Source: Mnemiopsis leidyi | Taxonomy: Eukaryota > Ctenophora > Tentaculata > Lobata > Bolinopsidae | Length of the DNA: 53,862 bases | Assembly: GCA_000226015.1 (NCBI GenBank) | Contig: JH153160.1 | Span: forward strand, 100,820-154,681 | Direction: 5' to 3' | In this document: piece after piece, positions 1 to 13,800 of the stretch | How positions within the stretch are numbered: the stretch's first letter is position 1 | How the letters are laid out: each line of letters begins with the position of its first letter | Made by a program: the position numbers and the translations under genes | Notes under the pieces: generated by a model | Database searches by the model: none | Told to the model about the DNA's origin: nothing | What the model saw: the letters and a program-made list of their open reading frames with translations, nothing else

Positions 1-248
1 GTAAAACTATTGTAACCTTCTAACTGGTATACGTGACTTTCCTCAGCACTTATATTGGTTTCAGNTAAACCAATGATCTGGAACTTTGTGGAAATTCGCT
101 CGAGTTCTAAACTAAATGCATCAAAGTTGGTCTTATTACCGTCAATATTCTGAAAGATTGTTGAAAAGTTGTTTTGCATGTGGGGTGTGATGAGGGTGTT
201 AAAGTCCTTTGGGGCATAGTTGGTGCAGGTTTCTAATACATCAGACAT
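1..248 (-). mobile_element. LINE ORF2 N-terminus (endonuclease domain), truncated by window edge
   Basis: On the minus strand an open frame starts at ATG 248-246 (MSDVLETC...) and runs off the left edge. The stretch reading IFQNIDGN, then NFDAF, then FQIIGL-x-ETNI has the order and spacing of the start of the endonuclease/exonuclease/phosphatase domain of non-LTR retrotransposon ORF2 proteins (typically 'NIRSL...FDIIGLTETWL'). The single N at position 65 falls in the codon between GL and ETN, where families usually have Thr. No stop interrupts the visible 82 codons, so this end may be fairly young. A CR1/L2-like element is the most likely class, by inference only; the reverse transcriptase would lie to the left of the window. 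Confidence 0.7.
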
Positions 249-285
249 TTTTTGTATGCATGGATATGTATGCATGGACATGTAT

Positions 286-369
286 GATATCCGTCTAAGG
301 TTCTAACGAAACGCCAGGAGAGCAGCAAACTGCGAGCCCGCGCGCCAGTCGGGTAACACCTTGACAATC
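286..369 (+). repeat. Dispersed repeat copy (ATATCCGTCTAA / GTCGGGTAACACC family)
   Basis: This segment contains ATATCCGTCTAAGGTTCTAA, then CGAAACGCCAGGAGAG, then GTCGGGTAACACC. Close relatives lie at 1558-1640, 33641-33675, 39601-39640 and 40206-40304. The following bases (about 380-420, ACCCTCATTTGAAGC then AATAAAATG) also have a relative at about 39250-39290. It is GC-richer than its surroundings and sits between the two LINE pieces, so it may be an untranslated part of that element or of a SINE using the same machinery. Confidence 0.6.
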
Positions 370-529
370 CCCAGGCAAACTTCGTCCGACGCAACCCTCA
401 TTTGAAGCAAATAAAATGTTGGGAGGTTGCCTGGGACCTCAGTTTTCGTTGCTTTGCGCAGCGCGGCGCCCGGTAAGTCGGGTAGATCCGCACGCACTGC
501 CATAATTTTGTTTTTTAGTTCACCTAACC

Positions 530-1440
530 ATGCCCAAGTGCTTCCACCCGCGCGCGCGGCGCGGCGGCTGTTACACCTCTGGTGGCATAGCAATCTTTTA
601 TTATTGTCGCGGTGATGCCCGACTCAAGCAGTCAAGCAGCCAATCACTGCTAATGAAACCAGATTGTCATAAGGACACTCTTGCCAACTTTGCCAAAAAT
701 CTGTTGAAACTGTCGGCTGAGAATTTAGAGCTATGCAAAAACGCAGCCGCTAAAATCGATCAGTTGAAATCAGAACGTATGGAGATTCATAAAACTATAT
801 TTTTGATCTTCAGCAAACTTAACTACAAGCACAACAAGTTCATGAGACGGTCGTAGCATCTGGCCAGAATTCATTTAAGAGGGAGATGAGCACATGGAGC
901 GACATCGTCCAGAATTAGAAGAATATTAACACCACGAACAATTCTGAGGCGACCGTTCAAAAACCTGTTTTAAGAGCCATTGAAAGTAACAAAAGAAGTA
1001 ATAACATTATCTATGGGATGGAAGAAGATTTGGAACCTGGTTGTGTCGAAAACTGTGGAGAGTTCGCCAATTTGATGTTTACTCAGATCAACACTTTTCC
1101 GAAGCCACCAGTAGTAGCAGCTAGCAGAGTACGACTGTGGAAAACCCAGACCAATAAAAGTAACTATCACAAGTCCAAAGGCGGTCAAGGTCGTTTTGAG
1201 TAAGGCAAGCAAGTTAAAAGACGGCGTAGAATGGGAGTGTATTTATGTGGCAGAAGCAAAGAAGAACGAATCACTCACAGAAAACTAATTGGAGATCTGA
1301 AGTAGAAGATCTGTAAAGACTTAAGCAAATACCACTGGATTAGGAATTGCAAAGTTGTTTCAATTGACCATGCGAAGTCTGCAACAGCCTCTGACTCGGA
1401 AATTGGTTTGGTAGACTGAACATGCCAAACTCAGCCCTTT
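530..1440 (+). pseudogene. LINE ORF1 remnant (decayed)
   Basis: Translating across frames gives a coiled-coil-like part (LANFAKNLLKLSAENLEL, residues around 670-760 bp), then RSNNIIYGMEEDLEP near 995-1040, a following stretch with ARxR-like residues and, after frame changes, YLCGRSKEERITHRKL and KVVSIDHAKSA near 1240-1380. The order 'SNN-IIYG...R-lysine-rich...' is that of CR1/L2-type ORF1 proteins. Frames are broken by several stops and shifts, so it is not functional. It points in the opposite direction to the ORF2 start at 1-248. Confidence 0.6.
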
Positions 1441-1557
1441 TGATTCAATGTTTACCGAGTAGAGCGTGTGTGCTATGTTTTAAGTGTGCTTTTTGCCTGA
1501 CCAGTGCAATTCCAGGTTTGCGTAGAACTGCAATTTTTGTAGAAAAGTTGTAAGGAA

Positions 1558-1640
1558 CTTGACGAGATTATATCCGTCTACCGTTCTAACGAAACTGTGC
1601 GAGTCGGGTAGCTGCCTGAGTCGGGTATCACCGCGACAAT
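1558..1640 (+). repeat. Dispersed repeat copy
   Basis: Reads GACGAGATTATATCCGTCTA, then CGTTCTAACGAAACTG, then GAGTCGGG twice and ATCACCGCGACAA. It is the same family as 286-369, lies just after the ORF1 remnant and ends about 240 bp before the NBAS start codon, so it probably bounds the retroelement insertion. Confidence 0.6.
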
Positions 1641-1876
1641 AAGGAACTATTTTACTGGGCTCACTATATATATTTATCTTATGTTCTGATTTATTTTCTC
1701 ACAAAACTTTGATTTTCAGTTCTGGTCAGGACTTTTATGATTATCTTAACATTCTTTGATTGATTTATTTGATATATTAAATATTGGTACATTACCAGCC
1801 TCCATCTTGGGGTTTTACAACAACAACATACCTGTATTGGCAATATAAAACTTATCATTTAATCTTCATTGGCAGG

Positions 1877-4800
1877 ATGAATGGAAATGAAGGTGAAAAT
1901 ATTTTGGACAATAAAATGCTCTATGAGCTTCACAACATTCATGCTTGGGAACAACAAATTGCTCAAACAAGACCTGTTTTAAAAGACATTATTTTGTCTT
2001 CCTGTGAGAAAGCTTATCAGAAAGTATGTGACTCTCCACTAGGATCATTTTGTCAGTGCTATTCAAACCCCACTATTTCTCACAATGGTGAATTTGTAGC
2101 ATTAATTTCCAACTCAATTATTGAAATTAGAGACAAAGAGAGTTCTTTCTCTATGCTGGCCGAGATTGACGTTGATGTTCAGACTAAATCTATAATCAAA
2201 TGGTCCTCTAACTGCAACTATCTTGGAGTGTGTATCGATGGAACTGAAATAGTTGTGTATGATGTACAGGGAAATGTTATCCAAACTTGCCATAATGTGG
2301 GCAGCCCAATATCAACATTTGATTTCTTATCAGACGATGGACTCAATTTTCTGGTCATCTCTGGTGAGGGATCTCTATTTTCCCATTACACATCTGAAAA
2401 GAGGTGGTTTAACTTTGAGTTTCAAGATCCTGTGGTTGAAATGATGTGCATCTCAGGAAGTGACATGATAATTACCACTCACATGGAGGCAAATGGTATG
2501 GACACCTCTAAGTTTTATCAGTCTTTCTTTCAATGAGCCGAAAATAACACTTATGATATCACAGTATCTCCTGTGGATGGGTTTCTTATAAAAAGATGCT
2601 TAACATTGATGTAAACTGAAATTTAAATTTCAGGATATGTCATCAGAAGCTGGAACACTAGTTCTGACAAAGGTAAAAAGTATCTTCAGTTGTATAACAA
2701 GTTTACTCATAGTCAGAAGCACTGGCAATTAGGAAGCATTTTGAAAAACCAGAGGAAAACCTTTTGCAGACTGGAAAAATTTGCTCAGAAATATCTAGTG
2801 GTTCTCAATAACAGCTATCGAGTCCTGTCCATACATTATCTTCCTTCACTCTCCATTGCAAAAATGATTTCTTTTTCTAAGGTCAGTCAAGTGTTTTAGT
2901 TTGGTTATGTAAATTGAAGATTAAGTTTGAAACACAGCTAGTGTTAAAGATAACAATTGTTATTTCTATCAATTGTTGATAATTGATTAAATCAGCAAAA
3001 CTTGCAAATATTTGGGGGCACACCGACACACACACGCAAGCAGCTTGGTTTTATAAGAATAGATTCCATGTTCTTATTTGCATAGGGAAATGTCTTGTAA
3101 TGTCATTATGTTCAGGTCACAGATTTAGAATCGAATGAAACAATTGTAGATGCTGGCTGGTGGTCTGAGGATATAGTAGCAATGTTGTCGTCTACAGGAA
3201 AGTTCATCTTAATTCCCTTCAAGACCATGGAAGTGATAGAAGCTGAAAACTTTCAAGTCCCTTCAATTTTCATCCCGTCTCCCATCAAATCTATATTTGT
3301 TCTTGAGGTAAGCCAAATCGAATCTCGTAAACTTTTGCTTCTTGTTAAACTACAAAACATCGGGAAGAGCGTTGTCAGTGTCACCTTCCAAAAAATCAAG
3401 TCTTGATCAAATAAGCTGATAAATTATTTTTCTCATAAACATTAATTACCAGCAATCAGGAGAAGCTTTGAGGTCAGACATACTCAAGTCGATGAGACAA
3501 CTGGTCAATTGGTCTGAGGAAGACTCTCATGAAGTCAGCATGAACTTTAAATTGTATCAGCTCTTACAAACATCGCCTTCAATACTCTTCTACCAGAAGA
3601 TAACTAATAAAGAGTATGGCGAAGCTATTCTGTTGGCCAATAAGTTTGGACTTGATAAGAATGAAGTTTACAAAGCCCAATGGAATGCTAATAACAGTCA
3701 CATGTCTGCAATAAACGTAAGCTGGATCATCCTGAGCCAATTTTTCTTTTAAAATGATCCTCAAATTTTTCTTCTAAAATAATCCTCCAATTTTTCCTTG
3801 AAAAACTCAACTTTACCAAACACTTGGTTCTCATGGCAGTTCTTATTTACTTATTTAAATTTAAGTACTTGAAATTGAAATTTCTATTCCTGACACAACA
3901 GGATTACCTGTGCAAAATAACAGACTACTGCTGGGTTCTTGATGAGATTGAGGACTTCGTTCCTCCATCAGCTGAGTTTGCTTCTCTTCTTTTGCAACAT
4001 GGTCTCAACATCATTGATGAGTTGTAAGTACTTGGCCTTGATCAATTTTGTGTTTGAGTGCCGTCGGATAAGAAACACAATAAAACAATATACATGGCGT
4101 AAATAGACTGGCACCATTATGATATACACGACGTAAATAGACTGGCAACATGAGCCTGCTTTCCAACTAGAGCATCATCCAACTTTATCATGACCCTACT
4201 TGGTATCTACTGTGTTTTTACCGTGTATTTACAGTACTTACCGTGTAAATTTGCTTATTTTACATACATTATACATTACTATCATCATTCCATTAAACAG
4301 ATCAATGATTACAAATTCAGAAAGCCATCAGCAGATGAAAGTGAAGAAAACATTGAAAAAAACAATGAAGAAAACAATAAAGAAAACAATGGAGAAGAAT
4401 CACAAGAAAAAGATATGCAAGATGAGGAGTCTATTGACGTTGCTAAGGAAACGACAAAAAGTACGAAGATTGACATTAAAAGTAAAGAGACATTCCTCCT
4501 TAACGCTAAAGTTATTCTGTTTCTATACCTGGAGATTCTTGACAGAGAGATACCTAACGAGCTAGAGTTTGACGGGGAACTCTTCCAAGTCCTCTGCTCT
4601 CTGTCTTTGGTTCAGATCGGTATTTTGTTCGCTAAACGTGGAACTTGGACCGCTCTGGACATCCTCATGACTAAGAGCAAGGTTGAAACATTTTGTTTAA
4701 AAAAGTGAAATTCCCATTCCTGAAACATTTTAATATTTATTTTTTTGACTTAATCAATTTAATGAGTTATATTTTACAACTGTTCTCGCAGACTCGCCCA

Positions 4801-7800
4801 CTCGTGGAGCCGTATTGGCTGGTCATGTTATCTTATCTGCCAGAGACATTGGACCCTACTGTGTATGCCGATATCCTACCGGAATTTGTCAGTCAACCTT
4901 CTCTAAGGTATTTGGTTTAGTTTTCTGTTTTACACGATTTTAAAGTGCAACCTTATTTATTATTCAACAATCTGACAGCTATTGAACATGTTAAACCGGC
5001 GGGTAGCACACGAGCATAGTACACTAGCATAGTACACTAGCATAGTACACTAGCATAATACACTAGCTTAGTATACTAGCTTACTACTCTAGCATAGTAC
5101 AACTAACTAACAGCGTACTCTATAGCTTATAGTTAGCAGTATAGTACAAGTGTAAAGTGTAGTTAACTGTACACACTCCATTACATTCCTTATCCCACAC
5201 ACTTCCTTGTAACTAGTCCCTGTATGCTTACACATAATCTTACTCAGTCTTTTGCACCCAGTATAACAGCCAATCGGTTTTGCTTAATTGTTTCAAATTG
5301 TTAAATTTGTTTCACTATTTCACTGTTCTATTTTTAATGATTTGTTTGTGTCACTATATAAGCTCCTAAGCTTTTCGTTAAAATTTCAGCTGTTCAGTAA
5401 AACTGAGTGCTAGAATATCGGATTGGTTTGAAAGCGAGGAGATAGCACGGGATGGAGGGACGGAGTTCGGTGGTACTGAAGTGGGATATTGGGACGAGGA
5501 GGAGATGGACGGGATAGATTGGGATATTTCGTCTCTTCCCAGCATGAAGTTAGTCGTCGATACCTCTACTGCCCATCTCTTTTTTTAGAAGGGCAGCCAT
5601 TTATTTGATTCGGAAGCACTCTTAGTAGATCAGATTTAGAATCGTTTTTCATGCGGTTTCAAATAGTAAATAGCAGGTATGTCTAGTGTATAGAACCCCC
5701 AGTTCTAGAGATACCTGCTAACTTAGCATCTCCCCAGGATACTCCCAGATCTAGATATACATACCTGCTAACCTAGCATCTCTCCAGGACGCCTCCAGAT
5801 CTAGAGATACCTGCTAACCTAGCATCTCCATTCTCCCCAGGACACCCCCAGATCTAGAGATACCTGCTAACTTAGCATCTCTTGTGGGTCCCATGACACC
5901 ACGCTCTGTCTACTGTTGGTACACTGGCCGTGTTGATCAGATCCTCTCTGAGTCCTGTCTGTTTGACAATACTGTTTCCTTGTTGGAATTGGGTGTTGAA
6001 CGACTTGTTCCCCTAAAGCTTTACCTTGTCGTTATCAAACTTATTGAGGCCGCTGTCTGCCGTCTCAAGTTCAAGGTTTGCGTCAAATTTTGCGGTTACA
6101 CTTATTCAGAAACTTGAGCAGTTTCCAAACCAGAGCACAGAAAATATTTCTTAAGTCTAAATGTCGTGATCGTATCAACAGAAAGAAACTTTAGCCATGG
6201 TTTTACCTCATCGCAGAAGTATAGAACAATAAAGCCATGATAAGGTTAACAAGTAGTAGCAATACAATAAAGGTAAGTTAACAGTTTCTAAGCTCTCTCA
6301 CATCGCAGAGTGTAAAGTTTGACTCGGTCCTCTCTGTCCCGTTCCCCGAGCTTCTCACCTCCCTCCTGGCACCGAGCCAACTAGAAGACAAGATCGGGAA
6401 CATAGTGGACGTGTATCTCCCCTTCGTTCGAGATCTGGAGGAGATAGTATCTCAGAGAGTTGAGGTGAAGGATATCGTGCAGAAGTACGTTATCGAGATA
6501 TCACGTGACAGCTTGCTACCGCTCCTCCAAGTCTTACAATCACACGTTAGTGGGTTTTTAGCCATATTGATTATTTGTTGAGATATTGATAATATTTGTG
6601 CGGTAAAGTTATCAAAAACCTCTAATGGAAAAAATGAACTCACAAAAAAGATGTACTTAGCAATTAATTAGTAATTAAATCTATTAATGCTACATCTCAA
6701 AATTTTATTCAATTTTGACATTCAAATTTTAAGGAACTGAACGGAATTGTACAAAAAGAGGAGGAAGTATATTTTACTGAGCAATGTCTAAGAAATTGTC
6801 AGCAGCTGAAAAATTGGTTATCTATAGCCAGAGAGATAGTCGAGTTACTGAACAACAGGTTTGTTCGTTATATTACGTTTATCTTTTCAACTTCCTCTTA
6901 ATACTGTGCCCCAAGGCTAGACTTAGGACTCTTGCTTTTTATAATCCAACTTTATGACTTACCAAATATATCAAAATTAGCAGAGTTCATAGCATATGCT
7001 GAGGGTGCCAATGTCATGATAACAGGCACTACTGTAGAGGAGATTTAGTCAAAGTTGCTCATAATCTTACCTCACTTTTCATAATAAGGCACACTTTATG
7101 ATATTTAGCAACCAAGAAATAAAGAAAAGCTGCCCTTTCGTATTTGGAAGTGACTAAAGCAGGTGTAGCAAATGACCGTGTCAAAGAAGCAAGATTTTCG
7201 GAAGTTAAAGATGAAACCTTAGTTGTGTAAAGCTTCGTACATGAATTTTTGCCCGTTGGTTATATGGGTATTTACTCGATCATATCACGCGACAAACAAC
7301 AAAAGCCTATTGATTATATTTGAACAAAACAATTTAGAAGCCTGAGTGACGCCCTCTGGGGTTTTCAATCAATCATTATCATATCAATTAATTATCAATT
7401 ATCATTTCAGTGAATTGGAGCTCAAGCTTGAGTTTTGTGATCGAGCGATAAAACACCTCGATGTACTGTCCCCATGCCAACTATTTAGCGCGTTTGACAA
7501 CGAGGATATGTGCAAAGACCTGATGGAGAGGTTCCTGAAGGAATCCTTCAAGAACAACGATCCTGATGTTGTGGAGCTTATCAGGAAACTTGTGGATAAC
7601 AAACTGATTATATTCGACTTTTGCTTCAAAGTAAGTCTGGCGATAAGACCCTGAACATAGGACCCAAGCATTACTCCAAATTTTGTAGTTTTTCTTATTT
7701 TGCTTGAGTCTTAGTCAAAATTTATCGATTTCAATTTGACCATGACACTCGACTCAAGAAGAATAATCCCCCCTCTAAATTTAGCTCGTGATAGTTTACG

Positions 7801-10800
7801 ATTGATGAAATAGTAAAATTTGTTTTGACTGATTCGTATTTTATCATTTCAAGTGGTGTTTGTTGAACCTTTTTGTTGTGCATAGCAGCATAGAAGAGAT
7901 CCGCCTGACTACTCTAATCAAATATCAAACATTCAAAGTATTTAGACAACCTTGCTCAGGTTGTATTTGAGCAGTGTTTGGAAACTGGAGATTTGGAGAT
8001 TGTCCGGGCTGTATCGAGATACAGAGAGGAGTATCTTGAAGGGAGTTACTGGTTGGCGCTGTCAGAGAAGTTTGTAGAATTGTACTTCCAATCTGCTACC
8101 GACATCAACCATCCCTACCTTCAGCTTGTCAGGTTGGGGCGTTATAATAATATTACTTTGTAGTTGCAGTTTGTGTGTCTTTTATTTTAGTACTCCATCT
8201 AAGTGTTTAATGTATGCAGACCCATATGATACCTAAATTTGGTATGATACCTAAATCATTCATCATTCATACCGATAGTTTGGCAAAAAACAGTCATATC
8301 GAAAAATCATACACTGAAGTAAATTGTCATGAGATACCAATGCGGATTATAATGGCAAATAAAGATGATAAAGATATAGACTAAATTAAGATTAGATACC
8401 AGATTTCTGTCTAAGATATATATAACTCCCGACCTCGCGCCGTGCCATGTGACACTGATCGCTGTCTCTTTTTATAAATCTAGTCGAGTGAAATTGTAGC
8501 AAATAATCCTCTAATGAGAAATTAGAGGATTATTAATTAGATAGCATCAAGTCTAATTAAAAACAAATGCAGCTCAGCCAGCAAGCTATAAGTCGTCGTC
8601 TAAGAATTTTGCAACTTAATGCAGCTATACAAGCTACGGGAAAATTTCCTCTGAATAAAGAAATGTTGAAAGCATTGTTTGTTGGTTCAAGAGGAAGGTT
8701 TGAAAACATCCTTTGTCATTAAGATATAAACTAAAGGATTGAAACTCGACTGCAAAATTGGTAAAATACAAAAAGTCATTTGCAAAATCCCAAATTGACT
8801 GGGAGTGTTCTTCGTTACCACCGAGAAGCTAGCTAGCACACCAATAATAGCGCAGTTTCCCAGGTTAAGCAGTCCAATTTTTATAGTAGACTTTATTTTC
8901 TTTTTACGCCTCTCTTCGTCTTCTTGGAAGACTTGAGACTGGAGAATCTTCCGGGCGGTAAGGATTGATGCTAAAATGGCGATGGACGTCAGCAAAATGA
9001 TAAGAATATCCTCGAGCTGATAGTGAGCTATCTTCATAAGTAAACGTGGGTTATAATTCCATGCAGTTTGAATTGGTATCACCATCAGTGTCGGATTTTC
9101 TGGAGTATCACCTATCAGATCAATGTGAAGAGTTATTGCCAAAAACAACCAGAAAACAGCGACAACAACCCCAACTACCCATCTTCTCAAGAATCTAAAT
9201 GGAAATGAGATCTGATACCACCGACAAACAGCCAAAACGCATGTAGTACACATCGGGGTGGTGGACAGAAACCAGACCCAGCAGCCAATGAGTTTTTCTG
9301 ATAAAGTAGCCACTCTTACGTACTCGAAGTAATTTTTCTCGCAAAACGTAGTGTTATGAGAAATGATACATTGTGCTTCCTTCGGCCCCACCACTCCAGT
9401 GACAAAATTGGCTGACAACACAATGGAGGATATGAAATCTTGTGACGAAAGTATCAGATACAGAACTCGGGCTATGGACTGCTTTTTTAGATAGTTGTGT
9501 CTGAAGACAAAGGGGCTGAGACAAATAGATACCAGGGAGACAAGGGTAATGCTCGCAGAGATGAATATATCTGGAGAGGACAGACCGCCATCACTGAACA
9601 TAGCCATCCCTAGTTTTATAGGTACACAAGAGACTCAACACTCCGCGGAGCGCCGTTAGAAAGAGGTCTGTGATGGTGACTGTGATGATTGAGTTTTAAT
9701 TATAGCCACCGGATTCATCTTATAAATATGTAATCGTAGACAAGGCGGAGTCGTTTCTGGTATAGGGTAATGAGTGAACACCGTTGGGGAAAATCACTCT
9801 TACTTATACTATTACTGTAAGTTGTACTAATTAATATTTTCGTCCAGCTGTCCAGAAAGAAGGTAAGGTTAACAAGGCTGCAGCCCCTGTTAACCGAGTC
9901 TTCGCCAACATGAGATGTTTGTACTATGGTGTGTGAACATGATGTGCACCTAAATCAGCAATACAGCAGAAAGGACCTTTAAATCTGATGAGAATAAACA
10001 ACTTTTTGACCTCTTCAGATAACTCTCCCATGGACTCTGGCTCATTAGCCTCATATATTGCCTTCATTTCTGTGTCTTTAGTACAGAAAACATTCATGTA
10101 TACTTTGTACAATGTAGCAAGGTCATATTGCCTCTTTTCCGGGTGGTGTAGTCTTGTATCTGGGGCACGATAGAACATATCAGCCAAATCTTTTTTACAA
10201 CCGTTTGTTTGCCCCAAAAACCTGACTAGGGGTTCTACACGACTCAGCTCTGAAACCCATATCAATATCTTGCATACTATATCATTGCTTTTTTGACAAA
10301 CTCTTAGCAAAAGTTCGTTCCTTAAAACCACAATATTTTCTACCGATTGATCACCTAAGCAAAGTAAATTATACATATTTTGGTACAACTTTTCTTCAAG
10401 ACAGGAGTTTATTCTTTCTCTGAACTTTTTATCATGGCTCAACATCCATGATCTAACATCCCTGACGATGGAAGTTAGGATCTCTTCCAGAGTTATTTCA
10501 CCCTTCGGATCAGGGCAAATCAGGATCTTAGCACACTTTAAAACCTGTAGAAGTATTTATGAGTTATATTTCAGTAAGTTGCAGTCGGCCCTACTGTGTG
10601 CGGTGATATCACTGTGAAAAATCCTAAATTTTTTTCAAATAACATACCTAACATATCTTAAAGTCGAGAATATCTCACCCATTTAATGAGCTTTATGTCA
10701 GGTTCATCTGTATCTTTTCTTTCAAGCCAGTTGGCAGAGCCGGTGCAAATATAGGTGTGCATCAAGTTGAACCCTTCTTTAAAATCAAACGTCTTGTCTT

Positions 10801-13800
10801 TTCTGTCCGATAAGCTGTGAAAGAGCCATCGACGTGAATTATTGAGTAGGGAATTAACAAACCAAGATCTTGAAGTTGCATTTCTCATAACAATAAACAA
10901 AGTTTATGACGAAATTTAAAGGTCACAGGAAGCACATTTTTTCGGGAAATCTGTTTTACTGATATTATACACGGCAGAACTTGCCTGTTGGGGTTAATTT
11001 GCTGTAAACAGAGTCCTAGAATCAGCAGCGCTATCCTTATCCGAGAAGAAATCTCCATATTACTTACTTACTTGTTACAAAAAACTGCAAGCTTCTAAAC
11101 CACAAATACATGGAGGTGAGTTTTGAAGTAGAAATACAACGAAAATGGAAACAGGTGTAAAAGATGATCAAACCGCTATTTTGCTCGCATGCTATAATCC
11201 TTTAAAACCACGAAATGCCCGTTTTATCGCCTTTAATCGCTTCGTATTCTATGTGGTGTTATCGGGACCTTTGATCCAGTCAAAATATCGGTGCTTGGTG
11301 CCGCTTTTACCGGCGGTCAGCGATTATCGTGACACAGTCCACTATATCAACAATATTGGCGTCTGATGTCAAAGGACTAATGGCTTGAAGGAGCGCATCT
11401 GGTATACAGAACTGTGGTACTTTAGCGAATCATGGCCCCCTTCTCATCTTATAATGTTAACAGAGGTGAGATATCTCTGCTGCCGGCCGTCATTTGGAGG
11501 TTCATCCTGTCATCTGTGGAGCATATGTTATTTGAGATTATCTAAGTTTTCTGAGAGGATGCCAAACACAAATCAGTTTACCATTAAGTAAAGCTGGCAC
11601 TTGCCATCGAAATAAAACTACCTAAAACTTTTTCAATATCTAAATTATTCTGTAGATGATTATGATTAGTAGATGATAATGATTAGTATACTAATGATTA
11701 GTAGACATATTTTAATCGTTTTTTACTTGATCACATCAATGCTTATGTAGATCACCTGATTTACCTACTACGTAATGATAAGAACAAATAAATATCTGGA
11801 CAGAAGAATATACCTGTAGAAGACAGTCCCCCATCACTAAACATCTCCAGTTCTGTAGGCACACAATCTCTAATCCACACTCCGCGGACTAGAAAAAAAA
11901 GAAAAAGAAAAGAATGAGACATTTACACCAGGGAAATTCCCAGGCTTTTAACCAACGGTCAGGGAAATTCGTATTGTATAAATTCTAAAGCCAATGGTTA
12001 GAATTTGCAGCTAAAAACAGGAATATTTGTGAACAGTAAAACATTCTAAAGCAGACTGGGATTTTGCAACTGATTAAATTCCAAAACTTGAATGCAACAA
12101 TACTGTTACACTTCAATACCACAAATATATTTTAGACTGTCTTTATTTAAAGGGAAATAGAAAATGCCCGCCTACGAAGGTGAATAGATTGACCGATGTA
12201 TATGTAACTGCCTCCTAAGTTTTAAGATAAATTGGGATTACAAATTTCGCCGAAAATATATCGTTTCTTTAATTTGTTCGCAAATTTTTTGCAAGTTGCC
12301 GCATCATCTGACAATTACCAACAAAACTGAAAACAGTCAATAAAAATTTGATAATTAGTAGTTAAGTAATATTGTAGTGCAATAAACATTGGAGACGCTG
12401 TTTTTCGCTTGATAACGACACTGTTAAATATATAATACTGCACAATCACATTTATTGATGCAACCCATCGGTCAAAGCAAAACAGCACACAGGACCTCGT
12501 AAACTCAAAAGCACGACGATACGCCTTATTTCTGGAGTCATTTCTTCATATGAGTCATCATCGTGTCCATCATAGTACATCGTATTTTGTGACTGTGAGC
12601 AAAATACCGTCGTGTATACATCATACAAAGTCATCAGGTCATATTGCCGTTTACTGCGCTTCTGTTGAATCGCATCAAGATTGATAACATTAACTTTGTG
12701 CTGCTTCTTACAGAAAGTTGTTTCTCCCATGTATGCTACCATGGAGTCGACTTGAGATGGCTCAGTAATCCATATGGCTACAGAGCAGACAACTTTGTCA
12801 ACATTTAGGCAAAGTGGCTTCACGACCGACGACCTAATGATAGCTATGCTCTCCCTCGACTGTTTGTCCTGACATAGAAGAAGCGGAACCACATTTCGTA
12901 TCTCTCTTCCCAAGCATGTTCCAAGATTTTTCTGGAAGTGATATCCTTTAGCGAATATCCAGTCTACTATCTGGCGAGCCATGTTTCCAAATATATCACC
13001 GCGAACTGAGTTCTTATTTGGAGGTCTTGAACATAGCATCATATGGAGCAACCGACATCCCTTGAAAGTTATCATCATTAATATACTTGATTTTGTCATA
13101 GTTATTATTGAAATGAATTCGTCCTTTATTTTGGGATTTTCAAATTCTGAGAGTATAGTAATGATAAGAAACACTTTCACTTACCCATTTAACAGGTTTA
13201 ACATCGGATCTATCGCTGTCGTTTACTTGTAGCCAGTCTTCAGAGCCTGTGCACAAGTACGCACGCATCAGAGCAAAACCTTCCTCCAGATCTACGGTCT
13301 TGTCCCTCATTTCGCCCGTTCTGGCTCTGAGATAAGTTTAATCATGTTTCGTCAAAATCAACCGCCCTTTTCCAGTCCTGTAGAAAACAAAGTAATAATG
13401 CTACAGATAGGTCAATATGATAGCTTACGTGCTGACTGCTGGACAATGAATTTGCCTACGATATCGGGTGATATGGCAGATGGCTTATTATAGATATTTT
13501 GAGGCAGCATCTCATTCTAAGAGCTCAATTTACCTTTTTGTACTTTGAACTGTTGACAGAGATATACAGAGGACCATTGTTATTTTCGCCCAAACAAACA
13601 GTGCGTTCATTCTGTAATCTATAGCACTACTTTAATTGAATACAAGAAGGAATACAAAAATGCGCTAAATTTGGAAAACTATCAAACTGATAAGGAGATC
13701 TGTTTCAGATCGTTTCATGAGATCACCAGGTGTCGAGTTCCATCAAAGTCATCCTGGCCCGATAATTCCGCCCGAGAAAGTACGTGAAACCGTTTATATT

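Noticed and set aside
11145..11591. Plus-strand frames between paralogues A and B
   Set aside because: No signal, domain, splice context or paralogue supports them.
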